From contig CALSOO010000006.1 in NCBI GenBank assembly GCA_943787985.1, forward strand, positions 1 through 64,000: 64,000 nucleotides of DNA, read 5' to 3'. The position numbers were made by a program, and so were the translations under genes. The stretch is from an uncultured Paracoccaceae bacterium (lineage in GTDB: Bacteria; Pseudomonadota; Alphaproteobacteria; Rhodobacterales; Rhodobacteraceae). Below, in pieces: positions 17,452 to 26,347 of this stretch (position 1 is the first letter of the stretch; each line of letters starts with the position of its first letter). Below the pieces are notes generated by a model that searched no databases, was not told the origin of the DNA, and saw nothing but the letters and a program-made list of their open reading frames with translations.

Positions 17452-17969
17452 GTCAGTGATCCTTTCAAAACATTGGGCAGCCCTGCGACGACCTGCACCA
17501 CCAGAGTGCTTTGCGCCGCCAAAGCGATGTTGAGCCGCCCTTGAGCTTCGCGAAACCTGCGCGCAAGGGTGTTTTCGGGAACGATCCCCTGGCCGACCTC
17601 GTTTGACACGATCACCACGGGGGCCGGGCAGGTGCTCAGCGCATGCAACAGCCGGGACTGGCTTTGTCTCAGATCGTTTTCCTCAAGCAGGTGATTGGTC
17701 AGCCACATTGTGGCGCAGTCGATCAAAACCGCGTGTTGCGGTGTCGCCGATGTCAGAGCCGGCGACAGATCAAACGGCGCCTCGACCGTGTCCCACGTGG
17801 TGTCACGGCGCGCTTTGTGCACATCGACGCGGGTTTTTGTCTCATCGTCCCACACCCTTGAGGTGGCGATGTAGACAGGGGTTAACCCACTGCCGAGTAT
17901 CAGGTTTTCCGCGAACACCGACTTGCCGGACGCCGCGCCGCCTAGGACGAATGATAGGGAGGGCAACAT
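17448..17969 (-). CDS. cobU: Adenosylcobinamide kinase / adenosylcobinamide-phosphate guanylyltransferase
   Basis: CobU phosphorylates adenosylcobinamide and then adds GMP, preparing it for attachment of the lower ligand of cobalamin. The 173-aa length is typical. The P-loop GGAASGKS is at residues 10-17, and the conserved YIATSRVWDDE and VSNEVGQGIVPE blocks are present. No cobalamin riboswitch was recognised in the 89 bp before the start. That stretch is shared with the divergent rpoH-type gene. The gene is relevant to the B12-dependent dehalogenase at the start of the window. Confidence 0.95.
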   Translation of the reverse strand: MLPSLSFVLGGAASGKSVFAENLILGSGLTPVYIATSRVWDDETKTRVDVHKARRDTTWDTVEAPFDLSPALTSATPQHAVLIDCATMWLTNHLLEENDLRQSQSRLLHALSTCPAPVVIVSNEVGQGIVPENTLARRFREAQGRLNIALAAQSTLVVQVVAGLPNVLKGSLT

Positions 17970-18058
17970 TTTTTCGCCTTTTGAGTGAACCGATCGGATG
18001 TGGGCTGCGTACCTTTATCAAACGCGCAAAACAAGCGCCTCACTAGGGGGATGCCGGA

Positions 18059-18937
18059 ATGGCTTTGGACACAGCGAGAGAATTTTCTTTGTCGCGGGTT
18101 GCGATGAAGGCGGAGTTGTTGGATGCAGAGACGGAGCTTCGTCTGGCATATGCGTGGCGGGATGAACGATGCGAGAAGTCGCTGCACCGCCTGATCACGG
18201 CCTACATGCGCCTTGCGATTTCCATGGCCTCCAAGTTCAAACGGTACGGCGCCCCTATGAACGACCTGATTCAGGAAGCCGGCCTGGGGCTGATGAAAGC
18301 CGCCGACAAGTTTGATCCCGATCGCGGGGTACGCTTTTCAACCTACGCTGTATGGTGGATCAAAGCCTCCATTCAGGATCACGTCATGCGCAACTGGTCG
18401 ATGGTGCGCACGGGGTCCACGTCGTCGCAAAAGTCGCTGTTTTTCAACATGCGGCGTGTGCAGGCCCGTTTGGAGCGTGAAAGCGCCTCTGCAGGCGAAA
18501 CCTTGGATCGTCATCAACTGCGCCAGATGATCTCTACCGAAATCGGCGTGCCGTTGCACGACGTCGAGATGATGGAGGGGCGCCTGTCCGGTTCGGACTA
18601 TTCCCTCAATGCGACCCAGTCCGTGGACGATGAAGGGCGCGAGTGGATCGATGCGTTGGAAGATGACAGCGCCCAAGCCGCTGAGGTGGTCGAGCACAGC
18701 CACGACACCAAGCAATTGCGCGATTGGTTGCTGCAGGCCATGAACGACCTGAACGAGCGGGAGCGCTTTATCGTGCGCGAGCGCAAACTGCGGGACACGC
18801 CGCGCACCCTTGAAAGCTTGGGCCAGGAGTTGAGCCTGAGCAAAGAGCGCGTGCGCCAGTTAGAGGCAGCCGCCTTTGGTAAAATGCGCAAGACGCTTGA
18901 AGCACAAAGCAAGGAAGTGCATCACTTTCTCGTATGA
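18059..18937 (+). CDS. rpoH2: RNA polymerase sigma factor RpoH-type (RpoHII)
   Basis: This 292-aa sigma-70 family factor has region 2 in full (MNDLIQEAGLGLMKAADKFDPDRGVRFSTYAVWWIKASIQDHVM). It carries the RpoH box in the form QKSLFFNMRR. The C-terminal region 4 helix-turn-helix reads LESLGQELSLSKERVRQLE. Rhodobacterales usually have two RpoH proteins, and the second handles oxidative (singlet oxygen) stress as well as heat. I place this one in that second group from its overall style, without an alignment. Its stop overlaps the next gene by four bases. Confidence 0.88.
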   Translation: MALDTAREFSLSRVAMKAELLDAETELRLAYAWRDERCEKSLHRLITAYMRLAISMASKFKRYGAPMNDLIQEAGLGLMKAADKFDPDRGVRFSTYAVWWIKASIQDHVMRNWSMVRTGSTSSQKSLFFNMRRVQARLERESASAGETLDRHQLRQMISTEIGVPLHDVEMMEGRLSGSDYSLNATQSVDDEGREWIDALEDDSAQAAEVVEHSHDTKQLRDWLLQAMNDLNERERFIVRERKLRDTPRTLESLGQELSLSKERVRQLEAAAFGKMRKTLEAQSKEVHHFLV

Positions 18938-19743
18938 GAACTCTGATTGTATCCTTGCTGGTTTTGGCGGTCCCTTCGGGGGCCGCTTTTGCGTCCGAAT
19001 CAGCAGAAGACGTCATCACAGCAGCGCGGGGCGCAGATATCGTCATCCTGGGGGAAAGCCACGACAACCCCGACCACCACGCATTACAGGCGCAGGTGAC
19101 ACAGGCCCTCAGCCCGAAGTCAATTGTTTTCGAGATGCTGGAATGGCGCCACGTTCGGGCACTTCAGTCCGTGGCGCGCGATGACATCGACGCCATGCAA
19201 TCCGCCACCGCATGGGAGGCGCGGGGATGGCCGGATTTCGCCAGCTACGCCCCGATTTTCCAGGCGGCTCCCGATGCAGTGATCTACGCAGGGCAACTCA
19301 ACGGACGCACAGCAGCGACGTTGGTGCAAAACGGTCTGCACGCGGTTTTGCCAAAGCCGCTGATGACAGCAGGGTTGGCCGCCCCCCTCCCCACCACACA
19401 ACAACACGCGCGCGAAGACATGCAATTTGCGGCCCATTGCGATGCGCTCCCCCGGGAGATGCTGCCGATGATGGTCGACATCCAGCGATTGCGGGACGCC
19501 ACGCTGACCTTTGCAGCACTCAAAGCATTCGAGAAACACGGCGGGCCTGTGGTGGTGATTGCCGGCAACGGGCACGCGCGACCCGATTGGGGGGTGCCTG
19601 CAATGCTCAGTGCGGTCGCACCGGACCTGCTGGTACTGGCCGTGGGACAAGGCGAAGAAGGACAAATGCCGGAGGGCGGGTTCTCGACAACCTCCAATGC
19701 GCCTGCGCCGGAAAGAACAGACCCCTGCGCGGCCTTCAAATGA
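18934..19743 (+). CDS. ChaN-like (Tiki-fold) exported protein
   Basis: This 269-aa protein has a clear signal peptide (hydrophobic first 20 residues ending AAFA). The conserved ChaN/Tiki blocks are VILGESHDNPDHH, SIVFEMLEW and VVIAGNGHARPDWGVP. Members bind haem or act as metal-dependent hydrolases. Campylobacter ChaN binds haem and is linked to iron uptake. The start overlaps the sigma factor stop (ATGA), so it may be part of the same stress response. Confidence 0.82.
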   Translation: MRTLIVSLLVLAVPSGAAFASESAEDVITAARGADIVILGESHDNPDHHALQAQVTQALSPKSIVFEMLEWRHVRALQSVARDDIDAMQSATAWEARGWPDFASYAPIFQAAPDAVIYAGQLNGRTAATLVQNGLHAVLPKPLMTAGLAAPLPTTQQHAREDMQFAAHCDALPREMLPMMVDIQRLRDATLTFAALKAFEKHGGPVVVIAGNGHARPDWGVPAMLSAVAPDLLVLAVGQGEEGQMPEGGFSTTSNAPAPERTDPCAAFK

Positions 19744-19751
19744 TCCTGCCT

Positions 19752-19794
19752 TCATCTCGCCAAATAAACCTCGGGGTTTGGGGCAGAGCCCCAA
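19752..19794. repeat. Dispersed palindromic repeat, type A (copy 1)
   Basis: A 43-bp unit starting TCATCTCGCC and ending with a perfect stem TTGGGGC-AGA-GCCCCAA. It is repeated at 57999-58041 in the opposite orientation with essentially one difference. It lies 8 bp after the ChaN-like gene. The rest of the gap to coaBC (19795-19871) shows nothing notable. Confidence 0.85.
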
Positions 19795-19871
19795 GGCGCA
19801 CAGCTTGCACTGGCAGAAACCACAACGGCGCATTATGTTCGGGATAACACCTCATACAAAAGGCCACGCTC

Positions 19872-21065
19872 ATGCTGCGCTCCAAAAAAATCCTGCTCAT
19901 CATCGGTGGTGGCATTGCGGCCTACAAAACCCTTGATCTGATCCGCAGACTGCGCGAGCGGGGGGCGGATGTGACACCTGTCATGACCCATGCAGCAGCA
20001 GAATTCGTAACCCCTTTGTCGGTCTCTGCGCTGACAGGAAACAAGCTTTACCGGGACCTCTTTGACCTCACTGACGAGGCCGAAATGGGGCACATCCAAC
20101 TCTCACGCAGCGCGGACATCGTGTTGGTGGCCCCCGCCACAGCGGACCTGATGGCCAAGATGGCGCAGGGGCTTGCCAATGATCTGGCATCGACCCTGTT
20201 GCTGGCCACAGATACGCCCGTGACGATCGCCCCCGCCATGAATGTGCGCATGTGGGAGCACCCCGCGACCCAGCGCAACATCGCGACACTGCGCGGCGAC
20301 GGGGTGCGATTTGTCGGCCCCAATGACGGGGATATGGCGTGCGGCGAATTCGGACCGGGGCGCATGGCAGAGCCACTCGAAATCGTGGCCGCGCTTGAGG
20401 CGCAACTGGCGGATGGACCGCTCAAGGGCAAACATGTGCTGGTGACGTCCGGCCCGACCCATGAGCCCATCGACCCTGTGCGCTACATCGCGAACCGCTC
20501 GTCCGGGGCGCAAGGGACAGCTTTGGCCACGGCCTTGGCGGCGTTGGGGGCACAGGTGACATTCGTGACAGGCCCTGCCGACGTGCCCCCGCCCGGTGGC
20601 GTCACGGTTGTGCCCGTGCAAACCGCGCAACAGATGCTGGAGGCGGTGCAGGCGGCCTTGCCTGCGGATGCTGCCATATTTGCCGCTGCTGTGGCAGATT
20701 GGCGGGTTGAAGGGGCGAGCGCACGCAAACTCAAGAAATCCAAAGACGGACTGCCGACCCTGAATTTTGCAGAAAACCCCGATATTCTGGCCACCGTCGC
20801 CCAGATGGAAAAGGGGCGTCCTGACTTGGTGGTGGGCTTCGCTGCCGAAACCAATGACGTGATCGCCAACGCCACGGCCAAGCGCAAACGCAAAGGCTGT
20901 GACTGGATCGTGGCCAATGATGTGTCGCCCGAAACGGGGATCATGGGGGGAAGCGAAAACGCGGTGCATCTGATCTCGGATGACGGGGTGGAGGACTGGC
21001 CACGCATGCCAAAAGACCAGGTCGCCGCGCGCCTTGCCGCCCGTCTCGCGCAGGCTTTGTCATGA
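19872..21065 (+). CDS. coaBC: Phosphopantothenoylcysteine decarboxylase / phosphopantothenate-cysteine ligase
   Basis: This bifunctional enzyme carries out two steps of coenzyme A synthesis. The 397-aa protein has the flavin-dependent CoaC half, with [28 protein letters not shown], and the active-site cysteine loop [16 protein letters not shown]. The CoaB ligase half has [22 protein letters not shown] and [10 protein letters not shown]. Its stop overlaps the start of dut by four bases, a common pairing in bacteria. Confidence 0.97.
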   Translation: MLRSKKILLIIGGGIAAYKTLDLIRRLRERGADVTPVMTHAAAEFVTPLSVSALTGNKLYRDLFDLTDEAEMGHIQLSRSADIVLVAPATADLMAKMAQGLANDLASTLLLATDTPVTIAPAMNVRMWEHPATQRNIATLRGDGVRFVGPNDGDMACGEFGPGRMAEPLEIVAALEAQLADGPLKGKHVLVTSGPTHEPIDPVRYIANRSSGAQGTALATALAALGAQVTFVTGPADVPPPGGVTVVPVQTAQQMLEAVQAALPADAAIFAAAVADWRVEGASARKLKKSKDGLPTLNFAENPDILATVAQMEKGRPDLVVGFAAETNDVIANATAKRKRKGCDWIVANDVSPETGIMGGSENAVHLISDDGVEDWPRMPKDQVAARLAARLAQALS

Positions 21066-21520
21066 CTGTGCGGATTGCGATCAAACGGCTCGAGGACGCG
21101 GACCCGTCAATTGCCTTGCCGCAGTATGAAACCGCAGGAGCGGCGGGGGCGGATGTGCGGGCCAATTTCAAAAACAAGATCGGGGCCATGCTGGACCCCG
21201 GTGTGCGATTGTTGATCCCCACAGGGCTGAGCATGGCGATCCCGCAGGGGTTCGAAGTGCAAATGCGCCCTCGTTCGGGGTTGGCGCTAAAGCACGGGAT
21301 TACCCTGCTCAACAGCCCCGGCACGATCGACAGTGATTATCGCGGCGCAGTGGGGGTGATCTTGATGAACACCGGCTCTGATGCCTTTTTCATCGCGCAC
21401 GGTGCGCGCATTGCGCAGATGGTCGTGGCCCCCGTGGTGCAAGCCGGTTTTGCGCTGGTGGATATGTTGGATGACACGGCGCGCGGTGCGGGCGGTTTTG
21501 GGTCAACGGGGCGCGACTGA
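21062..21520 (+). CDS. dut: dUTP diphosphatase
   Basis: This 152-aa trimeric dUTPase hydrolyses dUTP to dUMP, keeping uracil out of DNA. All conserved motifs are visible: AGAADVRA-like motif 1 (AAGADVRA), [10 protein letters not shown] (motif 2), GTIDSDYRG (motif 3, catalytic Asp), RIAQMVV (motif 4) and the C-terminal [11 protein letters not shown] (motif 5). It overlaps coaBC at the start. Its stop codon shares a base with the start of the ThiF/MoeB-like gene. Confidence 0.97.
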   Translation: MTVRIAIKRLEDADPSIALPQYETAGAAGADVRANFKNKIGAMLDPGVRLLIPTGLSMAIPQGFEVQMRPRSGLALKHGITLLNSPGTIDSDYRGAVGVILMNTGSDAFFIAHGARIAQMVVAPVVQAGFALVDMLDDTARGAGGFGSTGRD

Positions 21521-22566
21521 TGTTTCTGGTTTTTGTACTGGCCGCTCTGATCTGGTGGGGGGGGCAGCGTATGGGCATGCCACGTTCCACGCGCCTGATG
21601 CTGTTGGCAGGGCTATACGGCGTGGTTTTGCTGCTGCATCTGGTGTTGCCTGATTGGCACCCGTTGCGAATGGCGACTGGAAAAACGCCAGCCCTTTGGT
21701 TGATGTTGGGCGGCGCCGGGGTGGTGGTGTTTGCCTACCGCTTGCTGTTGGTGCGCCTGCGCGGCAGGGCGCAAGCGCGCGAAGCCGAAAGCGCCCCGCC
21801 CCCCAAGGCAGGCAGTTTTTCTGATACAGAGTTGAACCGCTACGCCCGCCACATCGTGTTGCGTGAGCTGGGTGGACCGGGGCAAAAGGCCCTCAAACAG
21901 GCCAAGGTTCTGGTTGTGGGCGCGGGCGGATTGGGCGCGCCTGTGTTACAATATCTGGCCGCCGCAGGTGTTGGAACCATTGGCGTGATCGACGACGATG
22001 TGGTCGAAAACGCCAATTTGCAACGTCAGGTGATCCACCGCGATGCGGACATCGGATTGGCTAAAGTGTTCTCTGCCGAGGCCGCGATGAGCGCCCAAAA
22101 CCCCTATGTCGTGGTGAAGCCCTACAACCGCCGCCTGACCGAAGATATCGCGCCTGACCTGATCGCAGACTATGATCTGGTGCTGGACGGGTGCGACAAT
22201 TTCGAGACCCGCTATCTGGTCAACCGCATCTGCGTGGCGGCAAAGATCCCTTTGATTTCAGGGGCTTTGTCCCAATGGGAAGGGCAGTTGAGCGTGTTCG
22301 ACCCGGCCAATGGCGCCCCGTGCTACCAATGCGTGTTTGACGCGGCCCCCGCACCCGAACTGGCCCCGAATTGCGCGGCGGCTGGTGTGGTTGGTCCGTT
22401 GCCGGGGGTGGTTGGTGCGATGATGGCGATGGAGGCTATCAAGGTGATCACGGACGCCGGTGCGGCGCTGCGCGGTGACATGCTGATTCACGACGCGCTA
22501 TACGGTGAGAGCCGCAAGATCAAAGTCACCCGCCGGACGGATTGTCCGACCTGTGGCTTGCAATAG
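21520..22566 (+). CDS. moeB: HesA/MoeB/ThiF family adenylyltransferase with N-terminal membrane segments
   Basis: This 348-aa protein begins with hydrophobic segments (about residues 2-15, 23-45 and 56-73) before an E1-like domain. That domain has nucleotide binding GAGGLGAPVLQYLAAAGVG, IDDDVVENANLQRQ, and GCDNFETRYLVN. A zinc site is suggested by CYQC and the C-terminal CPTCG. MoeB/ThiF proteins adenylate the C terminus of a small sulfur carrier for molybdopterin or thiamine synthesis. The partner is not in the window. Hydrophobic N-terminal extensions occur in Rhodobacterales members, but their purpose is unclear. The last 41 bp overlap the opposite-strand SGNH gene. Confidence 0.85.
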   Translation: MFLVFVLAALIWWGGQRMGMPRSTRLMLLAGLYGVVLLLHLVLPDWHPLRMATGKTPALWLMLGGAGVVVFAYRLLLVRLRGRAQAREAESAPPPKAGSFSDTELNRYARHIVLRELGGPGQKALKQAKVLVVGAGGLGAPVLQYLAAAGVGTIGVIDDDVVENANLQRQVIHRDADIGLAKVFSAEAAMSAQNPYVVVKPYNRRLTEDIAPDLIADYDLVLDGCDNFETRYLVNRICVAAKIPLISGALSQWEGQLSVFDPANGAPCYQCVFDAAPAPELAPNCAAAGVVGPLPGVVGAMMAMEAIKVITDAGAALRGDMLIHDALYGESRKIKVTRRTDCPTCGLQ

Positions 22567-23203
22567 CGGCGCGTAGCGTGTCGGCGGCGGCATTGCCCCA
22601 TGCCTCGTACACGACGGGGCCGGGGTGAAAGCCGTCTTTGGCCATCACGCTGGCATCCATATCCAATGCGACCGTTATGTAGTGCAGGGACGGATCGGCT
22701 TCGCACCGTGCGCGTTGCCCTTGATCCAACCTGTCGGCCTGGCGTCCCAACACCCAGCGCAGCGGGTTGGGCAACAGCGGAAATTGGCCCATCGGGGGCA
22801 TTCCTGTGATCCCGAAAGCTTTCACCCCGTGTGTTTGGCGCAGATGCCGAACCAACGCGTCCTGGCGCGCCAGCCACGTGTTCAGAGGCACTCCGTGGGT
22901 CACGTCATTGACCCCCAAAGCTTGGAGGGCGACGTCAAAGCTTTGGTCGGGAATGTCGCCGACGGTCTGTAGCGTGCTGGCGGTTGTGGCCCCTGTTTTG
23001 GCGTGCAAATGCCATGTCACAGTGTGATCGCGCGCCAGATTGCGGGTCACGGCGCCTGCCAATGCGCGCTCTTGAGTGTCGACCCCGATCCCTGCGGCGG
23101 AACTGTCCCCGATGATCAAAACCCGCAAAGGCGGTCCGCTGCCCATGGTGCCCCTGCGCGCACCGTGGGCTTCGGGCAGTTGCATGGCCTTGGCCCGCAA
23201 CAT
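22526..23203 (-). CDS. SGNH/GDSL hydrolase family protein
   Basis: This 225-aa protein has the GDSL nucleophile block VLIIGDSSAAGIGV, an ALGVNDVTHG block (block III type) and a C-terminal DGFHPG with the Asp-His pair. It is probably an esterase or acyl hydrolase. The ATG at 23203 gives a protein starting MLRAKAMQLPEAHG. The same frame stays open upstream and codes for a hydrophobic stretch (DIIARIGLFPLLIVQAL) that looks like a genuine membrane anchor, but I see no ATG, GTG or TTG before it. Either translation begins at an unusual codon or the anchor has been lost. Confidence 0.78.
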   Translation of the reverse strand: MLRAKAMQLPEAHGARRGTMGSGPPLRVLIIGDSSAAGIGVDTQERALAGAVTRNLARDHTVTWHLHAKTGATTASTLQTVGDIPDQSFDVALQALGVNDVTHGVPLNTWLARQDALVRHLRQTHGVKAFGITGMPPMGQFPLLPNPLRWVLGRQADRLDQGQRARCEADPSLHYITVALDMDASVMAKDGFHPGPVVYEAWGNAAADTLRAAIASHRSDNPSGG

Positions 23204-23322
23204 CAGTGCTTGGACAATGAGTAGCGGAAACAGGCCAATGCGGGCGATTATATCGAATGCGTGAGGGATCGTCGTTGTCCTTTTCCAAGTGCAGTCCTAG
23301 GTTGATATCAAAGGAGACCGCC

Positions 23323-25335
23323 ATGACCAATCCATTGCTTGCCCCCTGGGTCACCCCCTTTGGGATTGCCCCGTTCGATCTGATATCGGACGAGGATTTT
23401 GCCCCCGCCCTTGATGTGGCTTTGGCCGCGCACGTCGCCGAGATAGACGCGATTGCAACGTCGCAAGAGGCGCCGGATTTTGCCAACACGGTCGAGGCGC
23501 TGGAGATGGCGGGTCAGGATCTGGACAAGGTCTTGAGCGTGTTTTTCACGGTTGCAGGGGCGGACAGCAATCCGGTGCGTGAAGAGCTGCAGCGCGAATT
23601 TTCCCCCAAACTGGCGGCGCATTTTTCCGAAATTTCTGCAAACACTGCCTTGTTTGCGCGTGTGGGTGCCGTGTGGGATCAGCGCGACGCCCTTGATCTG
23701 AGCGAAGAGCAAGCGCGTGTGTTGATGTTGACCCACCGCGGATTTGTCCGCTCTGGCGCTGCGTTGGAAGGCGCGGATGAGGACCGGATGAAAGAGATCA
23801 AATCCCGCCTTGCCGTGTTGGGCACCCAGTTCACCCAGAACCTGTTGGCCGACGAGCGGTCGTGGTTCATGGAGTTGGGCAATGATGATCTGGCTGGATT
23901 GCCGGAGTTTGTTGTCGCTTCTGCCCGTGCGGCGGGCGAAGAGAAAGGCGCAGATGGTCCTGTGGTGACGTTGTCGCGTTCGTTGATTGTGCCGTTTTTG
24001 CAATTCTCCAGCCGTCGCGATCTGCGCGAAAAAGCCTATGTTGCGTGGGGTGCGCGCGGGGCCAATGGCGGGGAGACCGACAATCGCGCCGTCGCCGCTG
24101 AAACACTGGCCCTGCGTGAAGAGCGCGCCAAGCTGTTGGGCTTTGAGAATTTCGCCCGTTTCAAGCTGGACACAGAGATGGCCAAGACGCCGGATGCCGT
24201 GCGCCGCTTGCTCAAGGATGTTTGGGAGCCTGCCAAGGCGCAAGCCAATGCCGATGCGTGGGTGTTGACCCAGATGATGCAGGCGGACGGTGTGAATGGT
24301 GCATTGCAGCCGTGGGATTGGCGCTATTACGCAGAGAAGCGCCGCAAGGATTTGCATGATCTGGATGAGGCGGAGTTGAAACCGTATTTCCAGTTGGATC
24401 GCATGATCGAGGCATCGTTTTCCTGCGCCTCCCGTCTGTTCGGCTTGCAGTTCAAGCCATTGGATGTGCCGCTGTATCATGAGGATTGCCGCGCATGGGA
24501 AGTCACCCGCAACGGTGAACATGTGGCGGTGTTTATAGGTGATTACTTTGCCCGTGGCTCCAAACGTTCCGGTGCGTGGTGTTCTGCGATGCGTGCGCAG
24601 GCCAAGTTTCCGCAGGTCCAGAGCCCTGTTGTGATGAATGTGTGCAATTTTGCCAAAGCGGAACCGGCCTTGTTGTCTTATTACGATGCGCGCACGTTGT
24701 TTCACGAATTTGGCCATGCGTTGCATCAGATGCTGTCCAATGTGACCTACGAATCCGTGTCGGGCACCTCTGTTGCGCGTGATTTTGTCGAATTGCCCAG
24801 CCAGCTTTACGAGCATTGGTTGGACGTTCCCGAGGTTCTGTCCGAATTCGCGGTGCATGCTGAAACGGGCCAACCTATTGCGCGTGCATTGCTGGATAAG
24901 GTGTTGGGTGCCTCGACCTATGATATGGGCTTTTCAACGGTTGAATATGTGGCTTCGGCTATGGTTGATCTGGAGTTTCATGACGGTGCCGCTCCTGCCG
25001 ATCCGATGGCCCGTCAGGCCGAGATTTTAGCCGCAATGGGCATGCCTGCCGCCATCAGCATGCGTCACGCCACCCCCCAGTTTGCCCATGTGTTTTCGGG
25101 TGATGGCTATTCATCCGGGTATTACAGTTACATGTGGTCGGAGGTGATGGATGCTGATGCATTCGCCGCCTTTGAAGAGGCGGGTGGTGCCTTTGATTCC
25201 GAGCGCGCCAAAGCCTTGGAAGAGCACATTCTGTCCACGGGTGGCAGTCGTGATGCTGCCGAGTTATATGTGGCGTTTCGTGGTCGCTTGCCCGGTGTCG
25301 AGGCGCTTTTGAAAGGCCGTGGTTTGGCGGCTTGA
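23323..25335 (+). CDS. M3 family metallopeptidase (oligopeptidase A / dipeptidyl carboxypeptidase type)
   Basis: This 670-aa zinc peptidase has HEFGH at residues 461-465, followed by the downstream Glu-containing region (SVSGTSVARDFVELPSQLYEHW). The N terminus NPLLAPWVTPFGIAPFD and the C-terminal SSGYYSYMWSEVMDADAF are typical of the Dcp/OpdA group, which trims short peptides in the cytoplasm or periplasm. No signal peptide is visible, so it is probably cytoplasmic. The ATG at 23323 was preferred over the longer frame because it follows AAGGAG at ideal spacing. Confidence 0.95.
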   Translation: MTNPLLAPWVTPFGIAPFDLISDEDFAPALDVALAAHVAEIDAIATSQEAPDFANTVEALEMAGQDLDKVLSVFFTVAGADSNPVREELQREFSPKLAAHFSEISANTALFARVGAVWDQRDALDLSEEQARVLMLTHRGFVRSGAALEGADEDRMKEIKSRLAVLGTQFTQNLLADERSWFMELGNDDLAGLPEFVVASARAAGEEKGADGPVVTLSRSLIVPFLQFSSRRDLREKAYVAWGARGANGGETDNRAVAAETLALREERAKLLGFENFARFKLDTEMAKTPDAVRRLLKDVWEPAKAQANADAWVLTQMMQADGVNGALQPWDWRYYAEKRRKDLHDLDEAELKPYFQLDRMIEASFSCASRLFGLQFKPLDVPLYHEDCRAWEVTRNGEHVAVFIGDYFARGSKRSGAWCSAMRAQAKFPQVQSPVVMNVCNFAKAEPALLSYYDARTLFHEFGHALHQMLSNVTYESVSGTSVARDFVELPSQLYEHWLDVPEVLSEFAVHAETGQPIARALLDKVLGASTYDMGFSTVEYVASAMVDLEFHDGAAPADPMARQAEILAAMGMPAAISMRHATPQFAHVFSGDGYSSGYYSYMWSEVMDADAFAAFEEAGGAFDSERAKALEEHILSTGGSRDAAELYVAFRGRLPGVEALLKGRGLAA

Positions 25336-25343
25336 GGGTGCAC

Positions 25344-25398
25344 GGGGGCTCTGCCCCCACGCGCTGCGCGCGTCCCCCGGGATATTTTTAACGAAAGG
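25344..25398. repeat. Dispersed palindromic repeat, type B (copy 2)
   Basis: The unit is a reverse-orientation match in layout to 4532-4586: GGGGGC-TCT-GCCCCC hairpin, a perfect GC palindrome (ACGCGCTGCGCGCGT region), CCCGGGATATTTTTAACGAAAGG. It sits between the convergent peptidase and ghrA genes. The T-run after the hairpin would suit termination. Confidence 0.75.
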
Positions 25399-25408
25399 AA
25401 GCGGGGCC

Positions 25409-26338
25409 TTAGTACCCGAGTTCAGGGTCCACTGTGTGCAGCAGTGGTTCGTGTGCCTCTCCCCGTCTGATGTTTTCCGCGATGGTCTGTGCCGAGTATT
25501 TTGGCCGTGTTTCGGACGCGATATGCGGTGTGACCAGAACGGACGGGTGGTGCCAGTAGGGGTGGTCTTTGGGCAGTGGTTCTGTGCGGAAGACGTCCAG
25601 CACGGCGTGTCCGATGTGCCCCCTGTCCAGTTCTGCGATCAGTGCGTTGTCGTCGATCAGCGGTCCACGCCCGGGGTTGATGATGCAGGCCCCGCGCGGC
25701 ATAGCCTGCAGGGTTTTGGTGTTGAGTATATTGGTGGTCGCTGCTGTGTCTGGCAGCAACAGGACACAGATGTCAGCGGTGCTCAGGGCGCTTTGTAATC
25801 CGTCTTCCCCTGACAGGCATGTGATTCCGTCGAGGTCTTTTTGGCTGCGCGCCCATCCGGTCACGGGAAACCCGACCTGAGCCAAGTGTTGCGCGCAGGC
25901 TGCCCCGAGTTCGCCAAGCCCGAGCACCGTCACCCGTCTGTCCCATGTCAGAGGCGGTGCTTTGGGCTCCCACGTTCCTGCTGGCGCGTGGATATGTGCG
26001 TCCATTCCAAGGTGAAACCGCATGGCGTGCCCGAGCACCCATTCCACCATCCCTTGCGTCAGCCCCGGGTCCACCATCCGCGTCAACGGCAGTTTCAGCG
26101 TCGCGTTTCCCACGATCCCTTCAACCCCTGCCCAGAGGTTCAACACGGCTTTGGCGCGGGTGAAGGGGCTGAAGTCCTTGATGTCGGAGTTGGGCGCGTA
26201 AACGATGTAATCGACCTGGTCTGCCGCAATATCCGTGCCGAGGTTGACCGTGAGCCCTGCGGCTTCAATTGCGGTTTTGAGCGGCCCCTCATAGGCGGGC
26301 CAGCGGTCTTGGCGGGCGGCGAATAACACGTTGATCAT
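25409..26338 (-). CDS. ghrA: Glyoxylate/hydroxypyruvate reductase A
   Basis: This 309-aa D-isomer-specific 2-hydroxyacid dehydrogenase has the NAD(P)-binding LGLGELGAACAQHLAQVGFPVTGWARS and the C-terminal block RGPLIDDNALIAELDRGHIGHAVLDVFRTEPLPKDHPYWHHPSVLVTPHIAS. These carry the catalytic Arg, Glu and His. Length and the overall sequence style fit GhrA, which reduces glyoxylate and hydroxypyruvate. It lies 9 bp downstream of rodA on the same strand and may share its message. Confidence 0.9.
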   Translation of the reverse strand: MINVLFAARQDRWPAYEGPLKTAIEAAGLTVNLGTDIAADQVDYIVYAPNSDIKDFSPFTRAKAVLNLWAGVEGIVGNATLKLPLTRMVDPGLTQGMVEWVLGHAMRFHLGMDAHIHAPAGTWEPKAPPLTWDRRVTVLGLGELGAACAQHLAQVGFPVTGWARSQKDLDGITCLSGEDGLQSALSTADICVLLLPDTAATTNILNTKTLQAMPRGACIINPGRGPLIDDNALIAELDRGHIGHAVLDVFRTEPLPKDHPYWHHPSVLVTPHIASETRPKYSAQTIAENIRRGEAHEPLLHTVDPELGY

Positions 26339-26347
26339 GGGTTTGGG

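Noticed and set aside
17970..18058. Cobalamin riboswitch before cobU
   Set aside because: Too short and no B12-box-like sequence seen.
23308..24873. A 521-codon open frame opposite the M3 peptidase
   Set aside because: Shadow frame, Arg/His/Gln-rich with no family resemblance.
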